44,191 nt of DNA, taken from positions 1-44,191 of the forward strand of contig NZ_JAEEAP010000023.1 of NCBI RefSeq assembly GCF_016103465.1. Direction: 5' to 3'. This stretch comes from Streptomyces sabulosicollis (GTDB lineage: Bacteria > Actinomycetota > Actinomycetes > Streptomycetales > Streptomycetaceae). How positions within the stretch are numbered: position 1 is the stretch's first letter; each line of letters begins with the position of its first letter. The translations under genes and the position numbers were made by a program. Below, one piece after another: positions 28,484-36,500 of the stretch. The notes below the pieces were generated by a model. That model did no database searches. It was not told the origin of the DNA and was given only the letters and a program-made list of their open reading frames with translations.

Positions 28484-28885
28484 CTATCGCGCGAGGGCGT
28501 CCAGCCCGGTCTGCAGGATCCCGGTCATCACGGCCACGGCCGTGTCCTCGTCGGCGCCCTCCGGCTCGAACGTGGCGTCCCAGGTGATCAGAGCACCGGT
28601 CCCGTGCGGGTTGTCGTGCACGGCGAGGACGGCCTCGTAGTCCCGTACGGGGACGGGCCCGCTCAGGAGCCGGTAGCGGCAGGAGCGGCCGGTCTGTTCG
28701 ATGAGCTGCTCGACTGCCGTGCCACCGTCCGCCAGCGTCATGCGGCGGGCGTTGGCGTGCTCCGGGTCCGGAGTGGTGGCCGTCATCAGGGGCTGCCATG
28801 TGTGGATGGAGTAGAAGTCGCTGATGCGGTCCCACACTTGGTCCGGGGTGGCCTCGGAGACCACCTTCAGGTGGAGCTGGGTCAT
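28484..28885 (-). CDS. SRPBCC-superfamily (START/polyketide-cyclase-like) protein
   Basis: This 133-residue protein starts MTQLHLKVVSEATPDQVWDR, the classic first strand and helix of the SRPBCC fold. It continues through YRLLSGPVPVRDYEAVLAVH and ALITWDATFEPEG to a long C-terminal helix (MTGILQTGLDALA). The fold binds hydrophobic ligands in a deep cavity. Functions range from polyketide aromatisation to lipid binding, and none can be assigned here. ATG 28885 has GGGGAG 8 nt upstream and is 1 nt from the upstream gene's stop, so the two are translationally coupled. Confidence 0.85.
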   Translation of the reverse strand: MTQLHLKVVSEATPDQVWDRISDFYSIHTWQPLMTATTPDPEHANARRMTLADGGTAVEQLIEQTGRSCRYRLLSGPVPVRDYEAVLAVHDNPHGTGALITWDATFEPEGADEDTAVAVMTGILQTGLDALAR

Positions 28886-28886
28886 G

Positions 28887-29168
28887 TCACACTCCCCTGG
28901 CGCGCTGGTCGCCTTCGCGGTAGAGCACCAGGTGCTCGTGGAAGAGGATGCCGTCCCGGACGTCGCCGGTGGCGGTGAAGCCCGTGTCGTCGCGGTAGTC
29001 GAGGTGATTGCCGGTGACGGTGTAGCTGCCGGTGTAAGCGCTCTTGCGGTTGCCGCGGGCCTCGTCGTAGCGGCCGTTGGCAAGGAGCTCCTGACGGATG
29101 AATCCGTCCGCGGTCACCCACATCCCGACGTACGGATGCGGAGGGTGGGGCATGGCGTTGCTCGTCAT
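28887..29168 (-). CDS. Atu4866-like small protein
   Basis: This protein of about 93 residues reads MTSNAMPHPPHPYVGMWV, then TADGFIRQELLANGRYDEAR, a GSYTVTGNHLDYRDDTGF segment and HEHLVLYRE. This is the pattern of the Atu4866 family, which has a small beta-barrel, calycin-like look and is frequently linked to short-chain dehydrogenases. The start is not certain: ATG 29168 has only a very close GGAG, and ATG 29153 is possible. It forms a two-gene operon with the SRPBCC gene. A short-chain dehydrogenase remnant faces away from it upstream. Confidence 0.75.
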   Translation of the reverse strand: MTSNAMPHPPHPYVGMWVTADGFIRQELLANGRYDEARGNRKSAYTGSYTVTGNHLDYRDDTGFTATGDVRDGILFHEHLVLYREGDQRARGV

Positions 29169-29231
29169 GACTCCAGGGTCTGCCCAGTGGCGAGGACCAA
29201 CCAGGCCGTGCTCTCCCCGGGGGCGGACTTC

Positions 29232-29250
29232 CTGGGTGCCGCGCACCCAG
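29232..29250. promoter_or_regulatory. Perfect dyad CTGGGTGC-CGC-GCACCCAG
   Basis: An 8-bp perfect inverted repeat with a 3-nt spacer lies about 65 nt upstream of the Atu4866-like gene, in the divergent spacer with the dehydrogenase remnant. It is a good shape for a dimeric repressor site. Confidence 0.4.
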
Positions 29251-29343
29251 TGTTTCCGACGGTCCGCTGCCACCGGACAGCCTGGGTGTGGTTCTCCCAG
29301 GAAACCTTTGGCCTTCCTGCTCCTGGGCACGACGGGCAGACTC

Positions 29344-29376
29344 GATTTCACCGGCGGACGATCCACCGGTGAATCG
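29344..29376. promoter_or_regulatory. Near-perfect dyad around TTCACCGG-N11-CCGGTGAA
   Basis: Perfect 8-bp arms at 29347-29354 and 29366-29373 extend outward with CGA/TCG, one base out of register. The dyad is 28 nt upstream of the start of the dehydrogenase remnant. It probably was the operator or promoter region of the once intact gene and may still serve the divergent operon. Confidence 0.4.
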
Positions 29377-29403
29377 AAACCCTACTCAGAAAAGAGTTTT
29401 CTC

Positions 29404-29588
29404 ATGACTACGTGGTTTGTGACCGGTGCTTCCCGGGGTCTTGGTGCGGAAATCGCCCGGGCCGCGTCCACGACATCGACTGTCTCCAGTCCGCCGACAT
29501 CGCCGAGACGGTCGCCTTCATGGCCGCCGTCCCCCGCCACGTCAACCTTACCGAGCTCACCATCATGCCCACCGCACAAGCCATCTGA
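29404..29588 (+). pseudogene. Short-chain dehydrogenase (SDR) remnant with internal deletion
   Basis: The first 20 codons (29404 to about 29462) read MTTWFVTGASRGLGAEIARA, a textbook SDR start with the TGASRGLG cofactor motif and an AAAAGAG ribosome site. The sequence then jumps frame to a segment (29466-29588) encoding DIDCLQSADIAETVAFMAA and HVNLTELTIMPTAQ before a stop, the usual C-terminus of the same family. About 200 central codons, including the Ser-Tyr-Lys catalytic site, are missing and the two ends are out of frame. The product cannot be active. A terminator-like hairpin still follows. Confidence 0.85.
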
Positions 29589-29624
29589 CACCCCACCACC
29601 GCAACCTGAACCGCCCGAAACAGA

Positions 29625-29657
29625 AGGGGCCGGCGCCCGGCCAGGGAGCCGGCCCCT
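29625..29657 (+). terminator. Terminator after the dehydrogenase remnant
   Basis: A perfect 10-bp stem, AGGGGCCGGC (29625-29634) with GCCGGCCCCT (29648-29657), has a 13-nt loop, 36 nt past the remnant's stop. Confidence 0.7.
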
Positions 29658-29733
29658 CCGAGTTCGGGAGTCAGGCAGCCGGGAACAGCACCTGCCGTCG
29701 CGACCAGCCCATGCGGAGAGAGAGTGCCCTGAC

Positions 29734-30273
29734 ATGAGGAGCCCGACCCTACGGACCCCGGCCGAAAAGCCCGCCGCGAAGGGAGCTGGCGGCAGTGACG
29801 ACCGTGTCAACGCCCCTATGATCGAAGCCGCCGATCCGGGACACGCCCCGCAGCCCCAGGCCCTTCAGCGTCAGACACCGGGGAACGGCTGCCCCGGCAT
29901 CACGCACGGTGTCCCGCACGTCTCGTCATCGGGAGTGATCGAAGGGGCGCGGGATGTGTCGGGCCCCGGTGGAGGCGACGGGACGGATACGCGCCGCTCT
30001 CTGCCCGCCGCACCCGGCGGGAAGCGGTGGCTGGTGGGGTTCCGCTTCCGGGCGGCGACGGGCCGGCTGGTGCGCCACTACTACCTCGTCGACGGAGCCA
30101 CGGACGCGGAGCATGCGAGGCAGCTGGCGGCGCGTCGCGTCCACAGTGCGGCGGAGCGCGGAGCCCGCCGCGACGCCACGGTCGATCCTGAATGGACTGA
30201 GATTCGCCAGATGCTGCGTGACCCCGTGGGTGAGTGGCACCTGCCCGGGTCCGGCGGCTCGGTGCCTCGCTGA
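29734..30273 (+). CDS. Hypothetical protein
   Basis: This open frame encodes 179 residues from ATG 29734, which has GGAGAGAGAG upstream. The first half is low-complexity (Ala/Pro/Gly/Ser), while the second half looks like a folded domain: GKRWLVGFRFRAATGRLVRH, YYLVDGATDAEHARQLAARR and EWTEIRQMLRDPVGEWHL. A later start such as GTG 29936 is therefore possible. I do not recognise the family. No partner gene is evident; the flavin-reductase-like gene lies 160 nt downstream. Confidence 0.5.
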   Translation: MRSPTLRTPAEKPAAKGAGGSDDRVNAPMIEAADPGHAPQPQALQRQTPGNGCPGITHGVPHVSSSGVIEGARDVSGPGGGDGTDTRRSLPAAPGGKRWLVGFRFRAATGRLVRHYYLVDGATDAEHARQLAARRVHSAAERGARRDATVDPEWTEIRQMLRDPVGEWHLPGSGGSVPR

Positions 30274-30433
30274 GCACATACCGTATGGTGGCCGTCCCAC
30301 ACCCAGGAAATTCTCGGCCTTCACAGACGCCCTTCACTGGCCAGACTGGAGATACAACGGAATTTCCCGAGCGGCCCGTCCTTGAACCGCGACTCTCGCT
30401 CGGGTTTCCCGACGACCTTCAGGAGGGACTGCG

Positions 30434-31000
30434 ATGATGACTGTCGGCGATTTGCGGGAGCACCCTTTGGACCAGGTCCATCGCCTCATGGAACCTGGCC
30501 CGGTGATCCTCGTGACCACTCAGCAGCGCGGCATTCCGAACGTGATGACCAATGGTTTCAACATGATGATCCGCCATGCCCCGCCGCTGATCGGATGCAC
30601 CATCGGACCCTGGGATCACAGCTATTCCGCGCTGCGGGAGACGGGGGAGTGCGTCATTTCCATCCCTGACTGCGAACTCGCCGTGGCCGTGGTCGACATA
30701 GGTAACTGTTCCGGCCAGGACGTGGACAAATTCCAGGAGTTCGACCTCACTCCCGTGGCCGCGCAGCAGGTCCAGGCGCCGCTGATCGCCGAGTGTTTCG
30801 CGAACATCGAATGCCGGGTCGTCGACACCACTCTCGTCGGCACGTACGACCTGTTCGTCCTCGAAGCGGTCCGGGCCTGGACCGATCCGTCGCACCCGCG
30901 GCCGCGAATGCTTCACCACCGCGGCGACGGCACCTTCACGTGTGACGGTGACGCCATCGACCTCAAAGACCGCATGCACAAATGGCAGTACCTCCTGTGA
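30434..31000 (+). CDS. Flavin reductase-like (flavoredoxin-type) protein
   Basis: This 188-residue protein has the split-barrel FMN-binding layout: an N-terminal PGPVILVTTQQRGIPNVMTN strand pair, GFNMMIRHAPPLIGCTIGP, then a helix and strands to CRVVDTTLVGTYDLFVLEAV. It probably binds FMN and supplies or uses reduced flavin, perhaps for a monooxygenase, but no partner is in the window. ATG 30434 has AGGAGG 8 nt upstream, one of the strongest ribosome sites here; a second ATG follows immediately. A hairpin at 31029-31049 ends the unit. Confidence 0.85.
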   Translation: MMTVGDLREHPLDQVHRLMEPGPVILVTTQQRGIPNVMTNGFNMMIRHAPPLIGCTIGPWDHSYSALRETGECVISIPDCELAVAVVDIGNCSGQDVDKFQEFDLTPVAAQQVQAPLIAECFANIECRVVDTTLVGTYDLFVLEAVRAWTDPSHPRPRMLHHRGDGTFTCDGDAIDLKDRMHKWQYLL

Positions 31001-31028
31001 CACCCACACCGTCCACGCGTCCGCGGCA

Positions 31029-31049
31029 CACGGGTGAGGAGCACCCGTG
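31029..31049 (+). terminator. Terminator after the flavin-reductase-like gene
   Basis: A perfect 8-bp stem, CACGGGTG (31029-31036) with CACCCGTG (31042-31049), has a 5-nt loop, 28 nt past the stop. Confidence 0.65.
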
Positions 31050-31427
31050 ACCGGCCTCGAGCTCATCGTGGTGGTGGTGACCGTCAGGCACTGCGGTACA
31101 GGAGGAGACGGCTCCCGTGGCCTTAAAGCGGCCCCCCAGGGTCAGTCCCCTTAGTCCGGAAAAGAGATCCAGCGTGGTGTGATCACCTCCCAATTGATGT
31201 CCCGCGGTGGTCTCGACGCCTGAGGCGGGTAGAGTTGCCGCGTCATGGTCGGGGGCGGGACGGCGGTCGGGTACGCCACCGTGCACTCACCCCGGTTGGG
31301 CTGCCACCAGGCCCCGCCATGACGGCCCCGCCGTCCCACCAACTGAGACCCTCTCAGCCACGTCCTGCGGACTGGCTGCTGTGCCCGGCCCGCACACCAA
31401 CGGGAACCCCCACACCCGAGGAGAGCC
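31050..31427. other. Intergenic stretch without a supported gene
   Basis: About 380 nt lie between the terminator at 31029 and the GH16 gene. A well-placed GGAGGAGA precedes GTG 31117, which opens a 21-codon frame with an early TTA codon, but the peptide has no recognisable features. The rest presumably holds the promoter and leader of the glycosidase gene. Confidence 0.5.
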
Positions 31428-32327
31428 ATGAACCTCCGGACCCCACGCACCGGCCGCACGTTAGCGGTGACAGCCGCTGTGGCAGCTTTCGTCGTCTGCA
31501 CCGCCCCCGCAAGTGCGGCACCACTCGTCGTCGAGAACTGGACCGGTGACTCCCCCTACTTCTCCAGCACGGGTGCGTCGGGCGGCAGCCCCGAACCCGT
31601 CTCCCACACCGGGGCGGAGGACGGCAAGGCGCTGCGCATGCGGCTCAACCCCAAGCCGGCGGCGGGCCCCGGGGGCGGGGTGGAGATCGCGAGTAACGAC
31701 AAGAGCTACGGATACGGAACCTACGGCACCCGTATCCGTACGGCGGACTGTACGGGCCAGGGGCGCGTCGGGGTGGTCACGGGAACGTTCACCTACGCCT
31801 CGGACCACTCCGACGCCAATGGCAACGGCGTGCCCGACAACGACGAGATCGACGTCGAAGTCCTGTGCGCCCAGCCCCACGTGCTGTGGCTGACGATCTG
31901 GACCGACTACGGCGAATCGACCGGGAAGGCGCGGAAGATCTCCCGGGCGATCGACATGCGCACCGGGAAAGTCCTGTACAACTGCTTCGTCACCCAGCTC
32001 GGTGGGGAGTGCACGGACCCCCAGGATGGCGAGAACAGCCCGGAAAGCGTCACACCGATCGAAGGGTTCAACTCGGCGACCCAGTTCCACACGTACATGT
32101 TCGACTGGCAGCCCGGTTCGGTGACCTTCTGGACGTACAACGACGACGGCACCAAGAACGTCCTGTGGGACTACCGGGGCCCGGCGAACCGCATTCCCCA
32201 CAAGCCGTCGGCCTTCATGCAGAACGTCTGGCACACGAACTCCTGGGACCCGCTGGACGGCCCCGCCCATGAGCAGCCGCAGTCTGCCACGACCGCCTAC
32301 ATCGACTCGACAACCCTGCCGCGCTGA
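31428..32327 (+). CDS. Secreted glycoside hydrolase family 16-like protein
   Basis: This 299-residue protein has a Sec signal peptide (basic MNLRTPRTGR, hydrophobic core TLAVTAAVAAFVVCTA, cleavage near ASA at 28-30). The mature part has the GH16 jelly-roll signature: YGTYGTRIRT leads into the catalytic ExDxE motif NDEIDVEVL (Glu140, Asp142, Glu144), and later QFHTYMFDWQPGSVTFWTYN is the typical C-terminal strand set. GH16 enzymes retain configuration and act on beta-1,3 or mixed-linked glucans, agarose or carrageenan. The substrate cannot be read here; a glucan is the default for a soil actinomycete. The ribosome site GAGGAGA precedes ATG 31428, and a strong terminator follows. Confidence 0.85.
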   Translation: MNLRTPRTGRTLAVTAAVAAFVVCTAPASAAPLVVENWTGDSPYFSSTGASGGSPEPVSHTGAEDGKALRMRLNPKPAAGPGGGVEIASNDKSYGYGTYGTRIRTADCTGQGRVGVVTGTFTYASDHSDANGNGVPDNDEIDVEVLCAQPHVLWLTIWTDYGESTGKARKISRAIDMRTGKVLYNCFVTQLGGECTDPQDGENSPESVTPIEGFNSATQFHTYMFDWQPGSVTFWTYNDDGTKNVLWDYRGPANRIPHKPSAFMQNVWHTNSWDPLDGPAHEQPQSATTAYIDSTTLPR

Positions 32328-32334
32328 TGCTCTC

Positions 32335-32367
32335 CGTGGATGCGCGCCCGTGCGGGGCGCATCCACG
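32335..32367 (+). terminator. Terminator after the GH16 gene
   Basis: A perfect 11-bp stem, CGTGGATGCGC (32335-32345) with GCGCATCCACG (32357-32367), starts 8 nt after the stop. Confidence 0.8.
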
Positions 32368-32469
32368 TGCGGGACGGACACTCACGTGCGGGGTTGTCCT
32401 CCGGGAGGGGCGGCGGGAGGAGTCGTCCTCCGGCCCGTCCTGGGCCAGGGACAGGTGTTGCTCAGCGTA

Positions 32470-32562
32470 GTGAACGCCGACGACAGCACCGCCAACGGCT
32501 CCTCTCTGATCGACGAGATCGTCCGCGAGGGTGCAAGGCGGATGCCGGCCGCCGCGCTGGAG
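32470..32562 (+). pseudogene. IS256-family transposase, N-terminal fragment
   Basis: The segment from GTG 32470 encodes SSLIDEIVREGARRM and PAAALEA, which matches the start of actinomycete IS256/Mutator-type transposases as I know them. Similarity stops after about 31 codons, where an acetyltransferase fragment begins in another frame. No DDE catalytic residues or terminal inverted repeat are visible. It is a scar of a former insertion sequence. Confidence 0.65.
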
Positions 32563-32806
32563 GCTCGTCGCCCTCGCCCGGATCGAGCTCCACCCCGACT
32601 ACCAGGGGCGTGGCATCGGCAGCCGGCTCATCCGCACCCTCCTGCACCAGGAACGCGAGCGCCGCCAGGGCCTCACCCTCGACGTCCTCGTCGTCAACCA
32701 CCGGGCCTAAGCCCTCTACCGGCGCATGGGCCTGCACGAAGTCGCCCAGCACGGCGAGAACAACATCAAGGTCAGGATGCCCAGCCGACTGCATCACAGC
32801 GACCCG
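32558..32806 (+). pseudogene. GNAT acetyltransferase, C-terminal fragment with an in-frame stop
   Basis: This segment reads RLVALARIELHPDYQGRGIG and SRLIRTLLHQERERRQGL, i.e. motif A (QGRGIG) of the GNAT fold. It then reads VLVVNHRA, a TAA stop at 32708-32710, and continues in the same frame with ALYRRMGLHEVAQHGENNIK and VRMPSRL, the normal family end. The N-terminal half is missing and is replaced by the transposase fragment. It is a clear double lesion: truncation and nonsense mutation. Confidence 0.8.
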
Positions 32807-32815
32807 ATCCACAAA

Positions 32816-33200
32816 TCAGTTCTTCGTCGAGGGCGAGGTCCCCCTACTCCACCGACTGCGTCCGGCGCTTCACCGACCTGCCCTTCCTCGTGCAACTGAC
32901 CGAATGTGACGGTTGCCGCATCCCCGGCGCCTTCCTCACCGCCGCCGACCTGGAGGACACCGAACCGGGCCTGGCCGCCCACGCCGACGACGCGGCCCGG
33001 CGCTGGATGCCGGTGCTCCGCGACGCGGACACCGACCGTCCCGTGGTCCCGGTCGGCGCCCTGGGCGACCGCTGGGGCAAGGGCGGCGAAGGCCGGTGGA
33101 ACCTCGACCTGGAAGGGATCATCCCCCGCCTCTCCCTCCACCGGGTGCCCGGCACCGAGACCGCCGCGGTCGAACTGCCCCGCTTCGACGATCCCGGCGC
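32816..33200 (+). pseudogene. Respiratory nitrate reductase alpha subunit (NarG) internal fragment
   Basis: The frame encodes DCVRRFTDLPFLVQL, IPGAFLTAADLEDTEPG, VVPVGALGDRWG, GRWNLDLEGIIPRLSL and AVELPRFDD in order. These resemble the middle of NarG-type molybdenum subunits (the YTDLPFLV, PGKFLTAAD and KWNLDL regions). A frame change near 32840 seems needed to join the preceding QFFVEGEVP. The start, the Mo-bis-MGD and Fe-S parts and the end are all missing, and no narH, narJ or narI is nearby. It is a dead fragment. The assignment rests on remembered family motifs. Confidence 0.6.
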
Positions 33201-33401
33201 TCGTCCGGCGCGCCGTCCTGCTGCTGCTCACCGGCTGCCGAGGCTGTTCACCGCAGGCGCACTCAACCCAGTTCGCGTAGCACGGGACACTGAGGGTTCC
33301 TTGTCGGCGAGAGGGATGGACCGGCCATAGGAGCCACTTTTTGGCCGAGTTCCCAGCGAGGAAGGTAAAGCAGCCTCAGGCGCGGCTGAAATCCCTCCCT
33401 C

Positions 33402-33415
33402 GGCCTCATGAGGCC
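33402..33415. promoter_or_regulatory. Perfect palindrome GGCCTCATGAGGCC
   Basis: A 14-bp self-complementary site lies about 165-180 nt upstream of the NRPS start. It has no loop, so it is better suited to a dimeric protein than to an RNA hairpin. No regulator gene is visible beside it. Confidence 0.35.
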
Positions 33416-33451
33416 CTCCTCACCTGCGCCTTTGTCGATCTCTGATGAATC

Positions 33452-33465
33452 GTGAGATCTCTCAC
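33452..33465. promoter_or_regulatory. Dyad GTGAGA-TC-TCTCAC in an AT-richer patch
   Basis: Two 6-bp arms with a 2-nt centre, overlapping an AGATCT palindrome, lie about 115 nt before the NRPS start. The local drop in GC around 33430-33490 suggests a promoter or operator. Confidence 0.35.
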
Positions 33466-33553
33466 ATTTGCCATCGCTTTACTCATCCATTGCCTTCCGT
33501 GCTTCGATGGTGTGCATCGTTTCCTGATCGACACGGACACACCGGACGGCAGT

Positions 33554-33572
33554 CGTCGGCATACCGCCGACG
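33554..33572 (+). promoter_or_regulatory. Leader hairpin just upstream of the NRPS start
   Basis: CGTCGGC (33554-33560) and GCCGACG (33566-33572) form a perfect 7-bp stem with a 5-nt loop. It ends 6 nt before the in-frame ATG 33579 and 24 nt before ATG 33597. It could affect translation initiation or be an operator. Confidence 0.35.
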
Positions 33573-33596
33573 GGACGGATGGGGACGCTCACTCAT

Positions 33597-36500
33597 ATGC
33601 CTGACAACCGTGCTGAACTGCCGCTCACCGACGCGCAGCTGGGGGTATGGCTCGCCGAACGCGGGGGATTCGGCGGGCCGGGCGCGTACCAGTGGGCGGA
33701 GTACCTCGAGCTGGACGGCCCGGTCGCCGTCGACCTGCTGGCGAGGGCGGTCGCCAGGACGGCCGCCGACTGCGAGGCGGTGAACGTCCGTATCCAGGCG
33801 GCCGGTTCGGCGGCCCCCGTGCAGTTGCTCGTCGCCGATGCCGAGCACGTCGTCGAGACGGTCGACCTGCGCAAGACGCCCGACCCGGACGCCGCGGCGC
33901 TGACCTGGATGCGGGCGGCCATGGCCGAGGCGGGAGGCTGCGACGCGGGGCCGCTGTTCTCCGGCGCGGTGCTGCGCGTGAGCGACGACCGCACTCTGCT
34001 GTTCCACCGGGTCCATCACATCGCCCTCGACGGGGCGGGCATGGCCCTGTTCGCCGAACGGGCCGCTGAGGTCTACAGCCATCTGTACGAGGGCAGCCCG
34101 GTGCCGCCGAGCGGCTGGAGCGGGCTTCGGGCGCTGGTGGACGCCGAGAGGGCATACCGCGGTTCCGCCGAGCAGGACGCGGACGGCCACCGGTGGAGGG
34201 AGCGGTTGGCGGGCCGGTCGCACTTCCCGACGCTCGGAGCGGGTCCGGCGGCGGCGTCGGACCGGTCGCTGCGCGCGAGCAGGGGCGTGTCGGCGGCGGA
34301 GTTCGCCGAGCTGAGGGACGGCGCGCGGCGGCTCGGGCACCGCTGGACCCGGCTGTTCACCGCGGCCACCGCGATCCAGTCGCACGCGATGACCGGTGAC
34401 CGGGACGTCGTGCTGAGCCTGCCGGTCGCCGGCCGGTCCGCCGAACTCGTCCGCCGCGTCCCGGCGATGACGGCCAACGTCCTGCCGCTGCGGCTCCGCG
34501 TCGACCCGGCCGCGTCCGTCGGCCGTCTGCTCGACGAGGTGGCCGAAGAACTGCGGGCGGTACGCCGGCACCAGCGCTACCGGGGGGAGCGCCTGCGCCG
34601 GGAGGTGGACTGTCCCGACGACGGCCGCAGGTTCTTCGGGCCGGTCCTCAACATCCAGCGGTTCGACCGGCCGCTGCGCTTCGGTTCGGTCACCGCGACC
34701 GTCCGCAACCTCCAGGCGCCGCCGTCCGAGGACTTCTCCTTCTTCGCGCACGACCGCGGTGACGGCGAACTGCGCCTCGACTTCGACGCCAACCCCGCCA
34801 ACCACGGCGAGGACCTCCTGCGAGGCGTCGCCGACCGCTTCCCGCACCTGCTGAGGCAGGTGGCGCGGGCCGAACGCGACACGCCCCTGGCGCGAGTGGC
34901 GACCACCACCACGGGGGAGCGCCGTCGTCTCGTCGCCCTGGGCACGGGCGCGCCCACCTCGGCCGCACCCGCCGACACCGCCGTCGACCGGTTCGCGGAC
35001 CAGGTACGCCGTACCCCGGACAGCTTCGCGGTGCGCTGCGCCGGAACGGGCGAGCGGCTGACCTACCGCGAACTGGACGGGCGTGCCGCCGCGTTGGCGG
35101 GTGCGCTGGTCGCCGCCGGTGCGGGGCCGGAGCGCACTGTCGCCCTGCTTCTGGAGCGCTCGGTGGATCTGGTCGTCGCCGCCGTGGCTGTGGTGCGGGC
35201 GGGCGCGGCGTACGTACCCCTGCACCGGGACGACGCGCCGCCCCGGCAGGAGACCGTCCTGTCCGACGCGGACGCGCGGCTGCTGGTCACCGACCGGCAC
35301 ACCGGGGGCGACGCCATCGTGACGTACGCCCGCGACCGCGGTCTGTGCCTGCTGGACGTGCGAGCCGACTCCGACGGGGCCGCCGATGACGCGCCCCCCG
35401 GGGCCGGGGCGTCACCGGACGCTCTCGCCTGCGTGATGTTCACCTCCGGTTCCACGGGCCGGCCCAAAGGGGTCGGCATCACCCAGGGTGCCCTGGCCTC
35501 CCTCGCGGCCGACCGCTGGTGGTCCGAGGGCGGCACGGAAAAGGTCCTGCTGCACTCGCCGCACGCCTTCGACGCGTTCAACCTGGAGCTCTGGGTGCCG
35601 CTCCTGACCGGCGGCGAGGTGGTCGTCGCGGCGCCCGGACATCTCGGCCCGGGCGAACTCGCCCGGATGGTGGCGGAGACCGGGGTGACCGGCCTGTGGC
35701 TGACCGCGGGACTCTTCCACGCCATCGCCGCCGAGGACCCGGCCTGCCTGGCCGGTGTCCGCCAGGTGTGGACCGGAGGCGACGTGGTGTCCCCGGACGC
35801 CGTCCGCGCGGTGCGCCGGGCGCTGCCGCACCTCACCGTCGTCAACGGCTACGGGCCCACCGAGACCACGGTCTTCGCGACCCGGTACGTGGTCCCGGAG
35901 CTGCCCGCGGACGCCGTGTTCGTCCCGATCGGCGGCCCCCTGGACGGCAAGCGGGTGCTGCTTCTCGACGACGCGTTGCGGCCCGTGCCGCCGGGGACGG
36001 TGGGGGAGCTGTATCTCGGGGGAGCGGGGGTGGCGCGCGGTTATGTCGGGCGCGCGGGCGCGACCGCGGAGCGCTTCGTCCCCGACCCGTCGGGGCCGCC
36101 GGGGGCGCGCGTCTACCGCACGGGCGACCTGGCCCGGTGGAGCCCGGACGGTCGGCTGGAGTTCGCCGGTCGCGCCGACGGCCAGGTCAAGCTGCGCGGT
36201 CACCGGATCGAGACGGGCGAGATCGACGCCGCTCTGCGCGCCGACCCGCGGGTCGGGCAGGCCGCGACCGTCGCTCAGGAGGGCCCGGGAGGGCGGCGGC
36301 TCGTCTCCTACGTGACCGCGTCCGGCGGTGCCGCGGACGGTCTCGACACGGCGGCGCTACTGGACCGGGCGCGGGACCGGCTGCCCGCTTATATGCTGCC
36401 GGCCGCGGTGGTGGCCGTGGACCGGCTCCCCCTGACCCGCAACGGCAAGCTGGACCGGGCCGCGCTGCCCGCGGTCGAGTCCGCGGTCGCCGCCCGTGGC

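Larger units (their letters stand above)
33201..33578. other. Promoter and leader region of the NRPS gene
   Basis: About 380 nt without a supported gene. It holds a perfect 14-bp palindrome (33402-33415), a dyad in an AT-richer stretch (33452-33465) and a hairpin close to the NRPS start (33554-33572). I could not fix a -10/-35 pair. Confidence 0.5.

Noticed and set aside
31117-31182. 21-codon frame with a strong ribosome site and an early TTA codon
   Set aside because: TTA suggested bldA control, but the peptide is featureless and nothing is coupled to it. It may be a gene relic; not enough to call.
32269-33330. Single 353-codon frame over the scar region
   Set aside because: It joins a transposase piece and a NarG piece through out-of-frame acetyltransferase DNA. 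The continuity is accidental in GC-rich sequence.
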